Shown here: positions 36,513 to 48,506 of the stretch, in pieces
Position numbering within the stretch: position 1 is the stretch's first letter
How the letters are laid out: each line of letters opens with the position of its first letter
Origin: Pontederia crassipes
Taxonomy: Eukaryota; Streptophyta; Magnoliopsida; Commelinales; Pontederiaceae
Length of the DNA stretch: 64,000 nt
Direction of reading: 5' to 3'
NCBI GenBank assembly: GCA_030549335.1
Contig: CM060183.1
Span: 33,354,768 to 33,418,767, forward strand
Position numbers and translations under genes: made by a program
Notes under the pieces: model-generated
What the model saw: the letters and a program-made list of their open reading frames with translations, nothing else
What the model was told of the DNA's origin: nothing
Databases searched by the model: none

Positions 36513-37249
36513 CACTACATTTTCCGACGGATTGGTAACCTTAGCAATTTCAAAAGAATTTTACGACGGAACAATAAATCATTTGCAAATAACAACAAAA
36601 ATAAAATTCGTTGCGGTTCAATTTCCATCAATTTCCTTCTCAAATACTGTTCTCAAATAATGATGGAATACAGATCATCCATCGAAAACATGATAATAAA
36701 TTCTACGCCTCTCCCTCCCAAACTTTCTCCCTCACTCTCTCTCGCTCTCTCTCCTTCTCTCCCTCAATTGCACATATCTCTCTCCCTCTCTCGGCATCGG
36801 AGGAGACCATCGACTTCGACGAGCATCGACTGTTGCGACCATCGTCTCCCTCTCTCACTTTCTCATCAGATCTAGCCACGATAGTCAGATTCGAATTGTG
36901 TTGGCCAGATCGGATCACGCTGACCAGCAGAGATCTAGCTACCATAGGCCGGATCGGAACGGCTAGCCGGCTAGGAAAGATCTGGCCAGCGCAAGTCGGT
37001 TCAGCGTGGCCAAGACAGATCTAACCAGCACAGCCACATCCAACCGCGGCCAGGAGACATTTTTTATTTTTTAATGAAGTTTCCGACGAATTGGTGCCGC
37101 CTGTTGGAAAATCTTTCCAACGAACGATTTTCGAATGGTTCTTTTCTGTCGAAAAAGCTGGTAGAAAGTTTAATTTCTGATAGGCTCGTCCGTCGAAAAT
37201 ATTTTGGTAACTCTTTCTTATCCATTAATGTGAATTTTTTCTTGCAGTA
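36513..37249. mobile_element. Small non-autonomous CACTA-like element
   Basis: The left end CACTACATTTTCCGACGG at 36513 and the right end (reverse complement TACTGCAAGAAAAAATTC at 37249) resemble the CACTA termini at 7424 and 12420. TTT flanks both sides (36510-36512 and 37250-37252), a 3-bp target duplication. Subterminal TCCGACGG and CCGTCGAAA units are present. A GC-rich interior (36880-37060) has CAGATCTGGCC-type repeats as in the large element. There is no transposase, so at 737 bp this is a deletion derivative. The right terminus has two mismatches to the consensus. Confidence 0.72.
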
Positions 37250-37299
37250 TTTGAAGTTCGCTTTTCATGGATATTTTGGTAACTCTTTCTTATCCATTA
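37199..37299. repeat. 29-bp direct repeat straddling the CACTA-like right end
   Basis: An identical 29-bp string (37199-37227 and 37271-37299) beginning ATATTTTGGTAACTC occurs on both sides of the element boundary at 37249, 72 bp apart. One copy is inside the element and one in the flank. Confidence 0.9.
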
Positions 37300-38499
37300 C
37301 ATTCTGAATATTGCGACGATATTAAATCTCAATATTTTTTTAGAACTATTTACTCTAATATGTGTCAACCTTATAATTGCTTTTTCAGTGTTCACCGAAA
37401 TAAACTAACTTGATCACGGATTAAGTTTGGGCCCTTATTTGACAAGAAAACGTTTGAGTCATACTTCATGTATGTTTGTCATACTACCAATATCTTATGT
37501 TGTGTGTTTAGCCATGCATCATTATTTTCCTAAGAAATAAATGCATCATCTAATATAGATTGATGACATAATGTAGATTTTGAATTATTAACATCTCCAC
37601 TAAAAATTCATTAGTGTATACATTCAATTATATCAACTTGACGATCAATTTTAATAGTATGGTTTAAATATCTAATAATTCTCTTAATAGCTTGTCAATG
37701 TGTCCTCTCAAAAATGTATTGATCTTTATTAAGGACTCACTAAATAAGTCAAAAATAAATATTGTACATATTATTACATGCATCAAATTTCCTCGTCCTT
37801 TCTTAGAGTGCTAATTTGTATTATGTCATTTCTCAATCGCAAGTTGTGTATATATTATTCTCCATTTGAAATTTTAATATTATTCTACTTTTTTTTTACT
37901 GAACCTCAATATTCTTCAATTTTTGTCTTGAGTCGTTTGAATTTAAAAGAACATTATGCCCATGTCCTTGATTTTAAATTCTTTACACAATTTTTTCTTT
38001 TATTTTTTAGGCATTCATGACAAGTAAAATATCACATGCATATATCAGTATTATTACAAATATATTCTCACCACTTTGATGCATATAAAATAATTTAATA
38101 TATTTAATGTCAAAGCCAAATTGGTTATGCCGCAAACATATTTAACACTATAATCTTTTGAGCCATATTATGGCTTTCCTTCCACAACTTATTATCATAT
38201 CATTTATAGTGAAAAACTATCATGACGTATTAATTCACTCAATTCTCCATACATGAAAATTACATTTACCATTGACTTGTAATAACCAACTGTAGTTGGC
38301 TAAATTAGTAGAACAGTCGAGTCACAAGCGCTCATTGGATGCTTACTAGCCTCATATTCAAGTCTTAAAGTCATTAGAAAATAAATCATTATTGCTCTAT
38401 CTTTTCGATTTTGGATTAGTCGAGTGCTAGTAAGTTCGGACATCGGAGACCTCCCGCAAAGCTTGGTCGGCACAAAAAAAAACATTGATTTGCAATAAA

Positions 38500-38535
<36 letters not shown>

Positions 38536-39290
38536 TTGTCGCAATCATGCAAATTTAGCATTCAATGAATAGGTTATAGTAAAAGCATAGGTTATGCGTA
38601 ATAACGACTCTTTGTTTTTCCTTATAGATACATTTACATAAAATTGGACTTGTTGTCACACATATTTAGCCTATAAATTCTAGCACTATCAACATCTAAA
38701 TAAGTGTCGTTCCTCTCGAATGGCATCTATTTCTTCTTGAACTCAATTATAAGTATGTTATATTATAAGGTACCAAACATACAAGTACCATATGATTGAA
38801 GATAAATATGAATGAGTGCACGGCCATCGCACATCATTTACCTCTAAAAACTCCAAGATTCCCTATTAGAGTTAATGTTAAATTAAATATCAGGACTATA
38901 CAAACATAAGTGAATACCCCACTTATAAGTCCACTTATTAGTGGAAGATAAATAAATATGTCCATTGAAAAGGAAGAAAAGAAAAAAAAACAGCACAAAC
39001 CTTAGAATACTCGAAAGAAAGAAAAAAAATAGCATAAAAATTTTACAAGTCACATTTATCCACTCAACGAAGTAATTTTTTTTATATTATAAGGTAGCAA
39101 ATAAACAATTATAACGTTATTATGTGGTTGAAGATAAATAAATGTGGACGAGGGCACCTAGCACACAACTTTTTTTTTTTATAAACATCAAAATTCTTTG
39201 TTAAATCAAGTAGCAGTACTATGTAAACATAAGTGAAGATTTTAAAATCCACTTCTTAGTGAACAAATCAAAAATAAAAGGGAGGTCAAC
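37253..39290. other. AT-rich intergenic DNA with an (AT)n run
   Basis: No gene is recognised. A perfect (TA)n microsatellite of about 15 units lies at 38503-38531. The short open frame at 38300-38485 (minus) has no recognisable relatives and is not called. Confidence 0.5.
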
Positions 39291-39299
39291 TCATCATAA

Positions 39300-40345
39300 T
39301 GGATCGTTTGTTTGCGGAACCGGACGGAAACTACACCTTTGTTCCGCTCGGTTTCGTCAAACACCGTCCCAAAATTGAGTTTCGGGGCGGGAACAAATAT
39401 GGTGAAACCGGAAGTTGCCTCTTTTTTCCTTTTTTTTTGTTTGACACGACATTTTAGCTTTTTTCTTTCTCTTTTCTTTCGCACAATAACCTTCATAAAA
39501 TAAGTTATTTAATAAATATAAAATATTCATAATAATGGATTAATATAATATTATTTATTACTTATTATTTCATTAAATATAATTAATTTTAAAATGATTT
39601 TTATATTTAAATAATATATATTTTTAACAAAATTTTTATCATAATTTTTTATTTTATAATTTTATTTTAATTAATAATAAAATTATACTTCATAATTATA
39701 TAGTTATTTTTAATTTAAAATCCACAAAAAATTCATCCATTAAATCTATTTTTTCCTATCACATCAATCACCTTATTCATCATCATCAAATTTAATTCCA
39801 ACCAAACACAACCCTAACTAATCTGTCAATTCAATTATGCACCGAGAACTTAGGAGGAACTATGGTTTCGTTTTCAAATGACCCCTAAGAAAATAGGAAA
39901 CTCAAGTAGAAGTTCTCATTTAACATTCTTATAGTACAAAAACAATTTTTTAAGACCTCGTTTGGAATGAGAACCAAGCTAGAATAAGGGACTAGTTCCA
40001 ACTTGGTTTCCCAAACAAGGGTCGGTGGCTTGGTTCTCAAGGTGGAACCATATCATCTTTTTTAATTTGGAACCGCGTGACTTTGGTTCAAAGTGGTTGG
40101 TTTCATCATGGTGGAACCAGCCGTCGACCCCTTTTTTATTTTCTCTATTTTTTATTTGACCTTTATTTTTTCAACTTTTTTTTCTTTTTCCATTTTTTCT
40201 TTTTTTACTTTCTTATATAAAATAATTTACTTATTAAATATAAAAATTATAATAAATAATTAATATAATATAATTTATTACTTATTATTTTATTTTTAAA
40301 AATCAATATTTCATTAAATAAAATTAAAGTAAAAATGATTTTATT
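39300..40345. repeat. Two copies of a dispersed AT-rich repeat family
   Basis: Segments of about 39300-39830 and 39955-40345 share a layout and many words: a start about the 'gtttgga/ggaacc' type, a T-rich run, then TTAATATAATATnATTTATTACTTATTATTT and ATTTAAATAATATAT-like strings. A third copy is at about 54785-55310. They are non-coding and probably MITE-like or decayed transposon arms. The boundaries are approximate. Confidence 0.45.
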
Positions 40346-40898
40346 TTACCTTGGATTTTTCAAGCATGTCGACTGGCACAAACCATATTAAAATATTCGA
40401 TTTCACGTGGTCATGCAGGAAACATATAAAATTATTAAGGTGACTTACGGTCCGCTCCCTCATTCCTATTTCTAGAGCCGGCGGGCATCCATGCTATCGC
40501 GGATCAACGGGCGAGGGGGAGGGTGCGGTCATGGGAAGAGATGGAGAATGCGTGATGCGATGCGACGGGGGAGGTAGGTAGACCGGCGCGGCGGACGAAG
40601 GGAGATGCATGCAGAATGGCAGAGCAAAGCATGGAGGACAGAATGATCGGTGGCCTTCTTCGGCAACAGAGGAAGACACGTGAGAAGGAAAGATGCCCGC
40701 TCTGCAAAGGAAGGTGTGATGCGTAGATCGTCGTTGATGCGCGATCAGATGACCCAAATCGATTGGTCGTCAATGTGTCATAATTTGTGTGATCTCACAC
40801 TAATATTATATATATGTGTGTGTGTGAGAGAGAGAGAGGAATATTAGGATGCATATTAGAGTAAAATTTTTTTAATTATAATGGCTGAGATTTAATCT

Positions 40899-42020
40899 GA
40901 CTACAAGAAAATCGTGATTTTTCGACGGCCGATTACCGACGGTCAATCCCTCAAAAGTTTCAAAGGATTTTGCGACAACTGCACATTCGTCGGAAGTTCC
41001 CACGACCCAAGCCGTGAGAAATATAAAATAATAATTTATAAGGCAATGCTCCATTCGTATGCAAAGGATGGCTTCCCCACGGCTGCAGGCATTGGAACTT
41101 TCGACGACTACAGTCGTGAGAAATATAAAAATAATATTTTATATTCTAAAGCAGGTGTTCCCACGGCCACAGCCTTTGAAACTCCCGCGGCTGTGGCCAT
41201 GGGAAACATGAAATGATATTTTATAAATCTATAATGTGTATATGCGTTGTAAATGTAAAAAAATATATTTTATCATATAAAGACGTATATATTTTATAAT
41301 ATTAATAAAAATAATAATGTCATTTCCGCGGCCGTAGTCGTCGGAACTTCCCACGACTGCGAGTGTGGTAAATGTAAAAAAAATATTTTATCATATAATG
41401 ACATATATATTTTATAATATTAATAAAATAATAATGTCGCTCCCACGGCCGCAGTCGTCAGAACTTCTCACGACTGCGACCTTGGGAAATATATAATAAT
41501 ATCTTATCATACAATGTATAAAATGAAATAATATTTTGTAAATGTTATTTGTCTAAAGGGTTTTCCCATGGTCGTATCCATGAACTTCCCACGGCTGCGG
41601 TCGTGAAAAATATAAAATACTATCTTAATCATGTAACGGCTTATGCATTTTGTAATATTAATGAAATAATATTCTAGTTCCCATGGCCGCAACCGTGGGA
41701 AATATAAAATAGTAGAATACACAGGTAGCAACGACAGTAGCCATCGATAAATCCGATGAAAGGCCTCTTATAAATAACCCGCCCCCACTTTTTCCCATTA
41801 CTTCTCCCCTGCGCGACGACGACCTGCTCCCGCTCACCTGCGTCCGCGATCAACACTCGACCAGCTAAGGATTGACGCTCACCTGCCCCCGCTTCGGCGT
41901 AGGACCGGCGACCACTGATCCCGCTCTGGCAACCCTGCACCCTCTCTGCCGATCTTTGGTACGCCTCGCCCCTCGCGTGTTTTCTCCACCCACGCCGGGC
42001 GTCTGGCCGGAGAACAAGAC
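40899..42020. mobile_element. CACTA-like relic with palindromic tandem array
   Basis: It starts GACTACAAGAAAATCG at 40899 (CACTA terminus with C changed to G), followed by TTTCGACGGCC and CCGACGGTC. From 41030 to 41720 there are six or so spaced units of a palindromic core such as CCCACGGCCGCAGTCGTGGGAA. They are separated by AT-rich spacers with a period of about 119 bp where best preserved (41251-41490). A GC-rich block follows (41790-42010). No matching right end was found, so the element is truncated or single-ended. The family assignment is by architecture and one terminus only. Confidence 0.5.
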
Positions 42021-42815
42021 AGTCGAGTCTCAAGTCTTGACTAAATGGCCAAATTTAATTTATTCGAGTCTATCCGAGTTCACCAAGAGTCTACATGAAT
42101 TAGTATCAAGTTTGATTCCACTATAAGTTCACTCGATTTCAAACTCTTGGACTCGTAAAAGTTTAAGACTCAAACCATATATAGTTGACTCTCGATCTTA
42201 TCACTGATTAATTATATAAGTTCCGAGACTTTTAATCAATTATGTAAAACATTTATTACAAATAAAACTTCAACTTATCGAAACGGTTATTAGAGTTTAA
42301 TAATGCGAGATTAGACTTTTCAACTACATTTTTTTAAAAAAAAACCTATGATATTTATTTTCTAACTTTCAATCTCGAAATTAATATTAGTGGTTGAGGA
42401 AACCTTGCAACTCCAACATTTTTAAAATCTGTCATATCTATTTTTGAACTGTTCATTAATGCCGACTATAAGGAAATCCTCCAATAATCGAATTTTTAAA
42501 CCTGGTTAAAAAATTAAAAAAAATCCATAAACAGACAAATAGACAACTAGAAATTAAGGAGGGAGATTTATTAGTGTTGTCATGAAGCCCCACATTTAAT
42601 TATATTATAGATATAGATTTGAGTATGCGAGAACTATGCATGGTGGGGGTTGTGGTAGGTGGGTGGATGGAGGGAGGGAGGATAGAGTTAACTGGTTTCC
42701 AATCTATATATTATTTACATAATAAATATAACATTAAAATCAAGCTAAGGTTTGGCCCCCTTAAATTAATCCAAAAAGTACTATAATGGATATTTAATAT
42801 TTTTTTATTATTTTA

Positions 42816-43085
42816 TCAATATAATATAAATCTTGGCCTCTTTAAAATTTCAAATTTGTGCTTGCTCCATCCCTGACTCTCACTTTTTTTATGCAGTGTG
42901 ACCTTGATATCAACAATGATAGTTTTTACACGCCATGAGACTCCCGAGGAACCATCCACAATTTGCACCAAATTAGCCGACTCGGATTCAATAATAACTG
43001 CTGTAAAATTTATCAGGAGACATCTTCTAATGCCCACTGCATGATCTGCATGATCTGCATCTACTGGACGAATGAATGCAAGCAA
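42816..43085 (-). pseudogene. RNase H-like (RVT_3-type) fragment
   Basis: The translated fragment contains FTAVIIESESANLVQIVDG and SWRVKTIIVDI, which resemble the plant RNase H-like domain found in non-LTR retrotransposons and in related host genes. The start, catalytic surroundings and downstream part are absent. It is probably a LINE remnant. The assignment rests on about 40 residues. Confidence 0.4.
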
Positions 43086-43843
43086 CTACTTCCACCACCT
43101 CATTGGCCTTCATAATAAAGTTCCACTGTCGCAAGGAGCATAGTAATAATTCGAGGCCATGCCTATTTGCGTTTAGACCGCGCCTGAGATGTATTTAAAG
43201 TCATTAAATATTAAAAAAAAACAAGAGAACATATATGTATCACATTTTTAATAACAATAATATTAAGAAGACGATTAATGGCACATGACTAATTCGATGT
43301 TTGGATGGAATTCATATGAATAAATCATAATAGATGTTTCTAATAATTGAATTTAAGATTATTAGCACCGAATATTTTTGTGTTGTTGTTTGGTAATCGT
43401 GTTGTTGTATATACAATACGCACGTCTGAAAAATTATCTTCCTCGTGATAGAAGAAACAAAAAAATATATATGTTCGTAAAGTTCGAACTTTTTGGTATG
43501 TAAAAGATTCATGGACCCAACACGAATGATTAATTAATACACGACGAGGAAAACATACTTTGGACAATTATAAGTGTATATATATATATATATACTATAT
43601 AGTGCACCACTTATTTATAAGAAAAAAAGTGGATGGTACGATGATTAATCAATTTGAACGGTGGGCATGCATAGTTTCTAATATTATTAACATAAATATC
43701 TTAAAGAAAACATAGCGAACCTATCTAGGTCAACGTCTCCATCTGATCACTGCATGGTTCGCTGGCACCTTCGTTCATTATTGTGCTGCAGTTAATACTA
43801 AATGCTGTGAGTGAGTGAATGATCGAGTGAAAAAAAGTGTGTT

Positions 43844-43910
43844 GTGCGCGCGCGCGCGCGCGTGAGAGAGAGAGAGAGAGAGGCGCGCGCTCGCGTGAGA
43901 GAGAGAGAGA

Positions 43911-43948
<38 letters not shown>
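43844..43948. repeat. Compound (CG)n-(GA)n-(GA)n-(AT)n microsatellite
   Basis: In order: (GC)n, (GA)n, GC-rich GCGCGCTCGCG, a second (GA)n, then (AT)n ending near 43947. It ends about 100 bp before the ATG of the WSD1-like gene, so part may be in its leader or core promoter. Confidence 0.95.
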
Positions 43949-43949
<1 letters not shown>

Positions 43950-44049
43950 CCATATATGATATAACATCATCTTGTGTAGCTAGCTAGCTGCAGAGGACGG
44001 ACGAAAGCAAGTGCTGCAGGGATACATATATATTCCTTTGGGGGGGTGG

Positions 44050-45347
44050 ATGGCGTTGAAGGTCGGCATAGATCAGGAAGTGAACGTGGTTAATGATCAT
44101 GGAGATGATCAACGTCCGGTGAGCCCGACTGGACAGTACTTCAACAGCTCGGCGCTCTCCGTCAGCGTCCTCGCGATTTTCGAGTCCGACGTCCCAATCG
44201 ACGACTCCCCGACCATGTCCACTTTGGAGCACGTCTTCCTCCCCATCCACCCTCGCTTCTCCTCCATCATGGTCCTCTCTCTCTCTCTCTCTCTTACATA
44301 TTCCTTTATTCAATTTGTTGCTTTTTTCATCAAAGGTTTATACCATTTTTATGCACGCACTAATGAGATGATAAGATATGCAAAGATCCAACTCAAGGAA
44401 TATATCGCATATATCGTTTCTTCGTTGGAAACTAATTAGAGACCTTTGCTAAAATACTCCCGTTCTATGGATCCATGCACAACGACGCCACCAAGATAGT
44501 AAATGAGTTGAAGCAAGTGCAACGACTCCTTTTTCTTGCTCACCATTAAATTCTCTGTTTCATCTTGTTGACGTACGAATCATGCCATTGTTTCTTGTTC
44601 ACCATTGAATACTCTAGTTGAGGACACCTGTAATTTTTATTTACGCCTCTTCTGGTATATATAATATGCTGAAGCTGAAACCTGAACAAATATAAATGAG
44701 ATTACTTCTACGTGGTGAAATGTTGAGGTAAAAGAAAACTAAATCTGGAGTAAATGATAGGAGGAGATGGCAGAGTATTATTGATAGCTTTTACGTGAAC
44801 CCCATTTGCGTGCCTTAACTTTCAGTCATGTGCTCCCTAATTGAAGTGTCAACATCCAGAGTTCCAGACCTTCTTAATTCTAACGTTGGAAAGTACCGAA
44901 ACAAATGTCGTTTTTGATAGCGAGTATACACTGATATGAGTTCATTATTTGAATCATTATTTGTTATTCTCAATAAACCTCTAAATTATTAACGAAGAAA
45001 AATGTCAAAAAATAAACATAAGTATATCTAAAACCGCTTCACACGCTCATTAAAAGCATATATATATATATTAATTAGAAGTTCATTGAGAATAATAAAT
45101 ATATGATTCAAATTATTAATAATAATTTTTTCATCATTTTTTTAATTTTGACGAACTTCTGCACATTATTATCCGTCATAATGAATATAAGCATTTTATA
45201 TAACTTCTAATCTTATAAAACTATTTTTTATTATCATTAATGATCATTTAAGATATTAGAAAAAAAAGATATAAAAAAATAAAAAAAATATATCTAAAGC
45301 CGCTTCACACGCGCCTCATATGAAAAACGCTTCACATGCTCATTTTT

Positions 45348-45394
<47 letters not shown>

Positions 45395-48300
45395 ATCTAG
45401 TTTTGAAAGCACAACTGAATAATGGCATGATATCATCCACCCACAATAAATAGATAAATAAATATCTTGTATCCAAATAATATTTATGCGTTGCCTTTGA
45501 TTTATTATCATATATATGTCAGGAGGTTCAAATTTCATGTGAAGTATTTGAAGATTTTTTTTTTTGTATTCAGACTCAGTAAAACTGATTAATAGTTAAC
45601 TAAGATGATATATTAATCAGTTTTAGTTAACTATCATCTTAGTTAACCATTATACAATAGGTTAAAATTTTAAACTAATTTACTATCACAGTTGTAAAAA
45701 AATATTTTAATTTTTACTCTTTTATTTTGTATGACTTGTCTATGTAATTATCACCGAATTATTATTTTTAGTAATAATGGGCTATATTTATAACCAATTC
45801 AAAATTTTACAAAATAAAAGCTTAGACTGAATTTAATAATTAAATTAAAGTTCATTACTTTTTATGCAAAAATAGTAGTATATGTGACAACAAAATTTAA
45901 GTTTGCGACTTTTATTCAAAAGATAAAAGTTTAGACTAGAATTAAAAATAAATCGATACTTGATTTTTTTTATGCAATTTACCCTTTTAGTTATTAACAT
46001 ATGGATGAAATTATCTAAAAAGGAGTAGCATTAAGATTTTTGAACTGAGAATAACGGGATACAATAAAAAAATTAGTGATAAAAATTTGAAGGCTCTTCT
46101 CTCATCCTCTTTATTAACCTTATTTATAATAATTATAATAATGGATTAAACATTTTGCTTTGATATTTCATTCTTATTTCATGTACTCTCTGTTTCCTAT
46201 ATGTACCGAACTGTTATCACTACAAGAAAATGACATTTTTTACGTAGGAATTTTTGTTTTTATATGGGGAAAAGTGAAATTCCTTAATTTTTACTAGCTA
46301 TAATTGATTTAGTTAGTAAACTAATGTTTAATAAGAAGATTTGAGTATGTGTTTCTAGTTTTTATTGGTGCGGGCATTTTATTATTTATTTAGCTCAAAG
46401 TATGATCTTGATTTATATTTTGAGTTAAAAAAAAAAGATTGCATCATCTAGTCCCTTATTTCTTATGCACAGAAAGTAAACTGTGAAAGGGTAACATTAT
46501 TTGACTCCAAAAATTAGTATCATAACTTTTTATGCGAGTTATCAATATTCTTATTTTTTTGTAATAAAATCGAATGATTAAAATTTTTTAAGGGACAAAA
46601 ATATAACCCATTGCACAAAAATGAGAAAAGGAGAATGGAATATATCAATAGTCATTCACCAACTTTACTATTTTACAGCTGTGACACAACTTCTTTTTAG
46701 CATAAAAATTAAAAAAAAAAGAATAAAGTCAACTTAGTTTTGATTGGGATATTGATTTCTTTTGCAGTAGTTAAGGGTTCTAATTTTGAAGGGGATAATT
46801 TAATTTTAATTTTTTGTTAACCTCTTTTGTAATAGAAGAGAAAAAAAAAGAAAATTAAAAGGGTGCGTTGCATGACCGTGCAGGTAAAAGATGGACATGG
46901 AATCCGGCGATGGAAGAGAGTGAAGGTGAAACTGGAGGACCACGTAAACGTGCCGACTTTCCCGGGCGGCCTGGAGAAGTACGACGAGCACGTCCAGGAC
47001 TACCTGGCGAGGATCGCGGCGGAGACGTACCCACAGGACCGTCCTCTGTGGAGCCTTCACATCATCAAGTACCCGACCAAGAGCGCCGCAGGGACCATGG
47101 TGTTCAAGCTCCACCATGCACTCGGCGACGGCTTCACCCTCATGGGTGCCCTCTTCTCCTGCGTCAGGAGGGCCGACGACCCTTCCCTCCAGCTCACCTT
47201 CCCTCCTTTACGGCCGGCGGCGCAGGACGCAGCCCGAGGCAATTACGGGCGCCGGACGAGGCGCGCGCTGTCCGCGTGCGCGAACACCGTCCGCGACTTC
47301 ACTTGGAGCCTGCTGAAGAGCAACTTGGTCTCGGACGGACGGAGTCCGATCAGGTCCGGCGATGACGGGGTCGAGTTCAGGCCGATAGAGATATCCACCG
47401 TCTCCTTCTCGCTTGACGATGTCAAAAAGATCAAGACACAGCTCGGAGGACTAGTAATGAATCGATTATATAATCCACAGACTTTAAACTTTTATCAGCT
47501 TCTTCTTCTGGCTCCATGTGCACATAATTAAAACTTTTTGGCTAAAACACATGCCTGCGTGCAGACGGTGAACGATGTGATCACGGGGGTAATATTCTAC
47601 GGCACCCAGATGTACCTGCAGCAAGCTGCCGCAGGGGGAGGAGGCGCCAAGGCGGCCAAGAGCACGGCGCTGGTGCTGCTCAACACCAGAGTCGTCGACG
47701 GCTTCCGGGCGCCGGAGGAGATGTCGAAGCCCGCAGCCAAGTCCCCATGGGGCAACCAGTTCGGCTTCCTCCATGTTTCGGTGCCGAGCTGCAAGGACCC
47801 GGAAGCTTGCGACCCACTGAGCTTTGTGACGAAGGCCAAGAAAGTTATCAAATCAAAGAGGAGGTCCTTCGCTGTCTACCTCACCGGAAGGCTCCTGGAA
47901 TTCCTCAGGAAACACAAAGGAGCAGAGGTAAATATTATATCGTCATATTAACTGCATGTCATTAAGAAAGCAGTATTTATTACTCACGTTAATAACATTT
48001 TTCGATCTGACGGACGTTCAAAAGGTTACAGCTGGTTATCTGCACTCCACGTTGAAGAACTCGAGCATGACTGTCTCAAATCTCATCGGGCCAATGGAGC
48101 AAATGAGCATAGCTGGTCATCCAGTTAGGAGTCTCTACTTCATGGTGGTGGGCGTCCCTCAGGTACCCTAAATTATTGGTGATGATCATATCTTTAGTCA
48201 TCAAATTTCATTAGTGATTACAGTGTACATATGCACTATAAATTATGTCTTCGTCTCATATAGTTCTAGTACTACTACTACATATCATTTTTGTATTGAT

Positions 48301-48506
48301 TGTATATATATATGTAGAATAATTAATATATGTGCATTGGGCAGAGCCTGACGATAACTATAGTTAGCTACATGGGAAAGCTGAAGGTGGCCATGGGCAC
48401 CGAGAAAGGATTCATAAATTCAACCCTTATCGTTTCCTGCATGGAGAGGTCTTTCAGAAGGATTTATGAAGCATCATCCACCAAGGCAAATGGACTGGGA
48501 AATTAA
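44050..48506 (+). CDS. WSD1-type wax ester synthase / diacylglycerol O-acyltransferase
   Basis: Five exons: 44050-44271, 46884-47453, 47565-47927, 48025-48162 and 48345-48506. All junctions are GT-AG in phase 0 and encode 484 aa ending at TAA 48504-48506. The acyltransferase active-site motif HHALGDG is at residues 151-157 (HHxxxDG). Family landmarks include SPTGQYFNSSA near the start, HPRFSSIM, RPLWSLHI, TVNDVITGVIFYGTQ, SPWGNQFGF, NLIGPMEQMSIAGHPV and SYMGKLKVAMGT. Such enzymes esterify fatty alcohols with acyl-CoA for cuticular wax and can make triacylglycerol, acting at the endoplasmic reticulum. The gene has a 2.6-kb AT-rich first intron. Exon 2 is strikingly GC-rich. Which wax substrate it prefers cannot be told. 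Confidence 0.95.
45353..45391. repeat. (AT)n microsatellite in WSD1 intron 1
   Basis: About 19 AT units in the first intron of the WSD1-like gene. Confidence 0.95.
45581..45647. repeat. Interleaved perfect inverted repeats in WSD1 intron 1
   Basis: AAAACTGATTAATA (45581-45594) pairs with its exact complement at 45611-45624. GTTAACTAAGATGATA (45595-45610) pairs with its exact complement at 45632-45647. The order is X-Y-X'-Y', so both stems cannot form as simple nested hairpins. Confidence 0.95.

Larger units (their letters stand above)
42021..44049. other. Intergenic DNA up to the WSD1-like gene
   Basis: Mostly AT-rich. It contains an RNase H-like relic (42816-43085) and a compound microsatellite (43844-43948) next to the start of the WSD1-like gene. 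A promoter for that gene must lie here, but no TATA box can be separated from the surrounding (AT)n tract. Confidence 0.5.

Noticed and set aside
36611-37024. Possible protein gene in the GC-rich part of the small CACTA-like element
   Set aside because: Low-complexity Ser/Leu repeats from CT-rich DNA, no domain, and the transposon boundaries explain the composition.
37199-37299. 29-bp direct repeat as a CRISPR-like or satellite unit
   Set aside because: Only two copies in a plant nuclear sequence beside a transposon end; a local duplication explains it.
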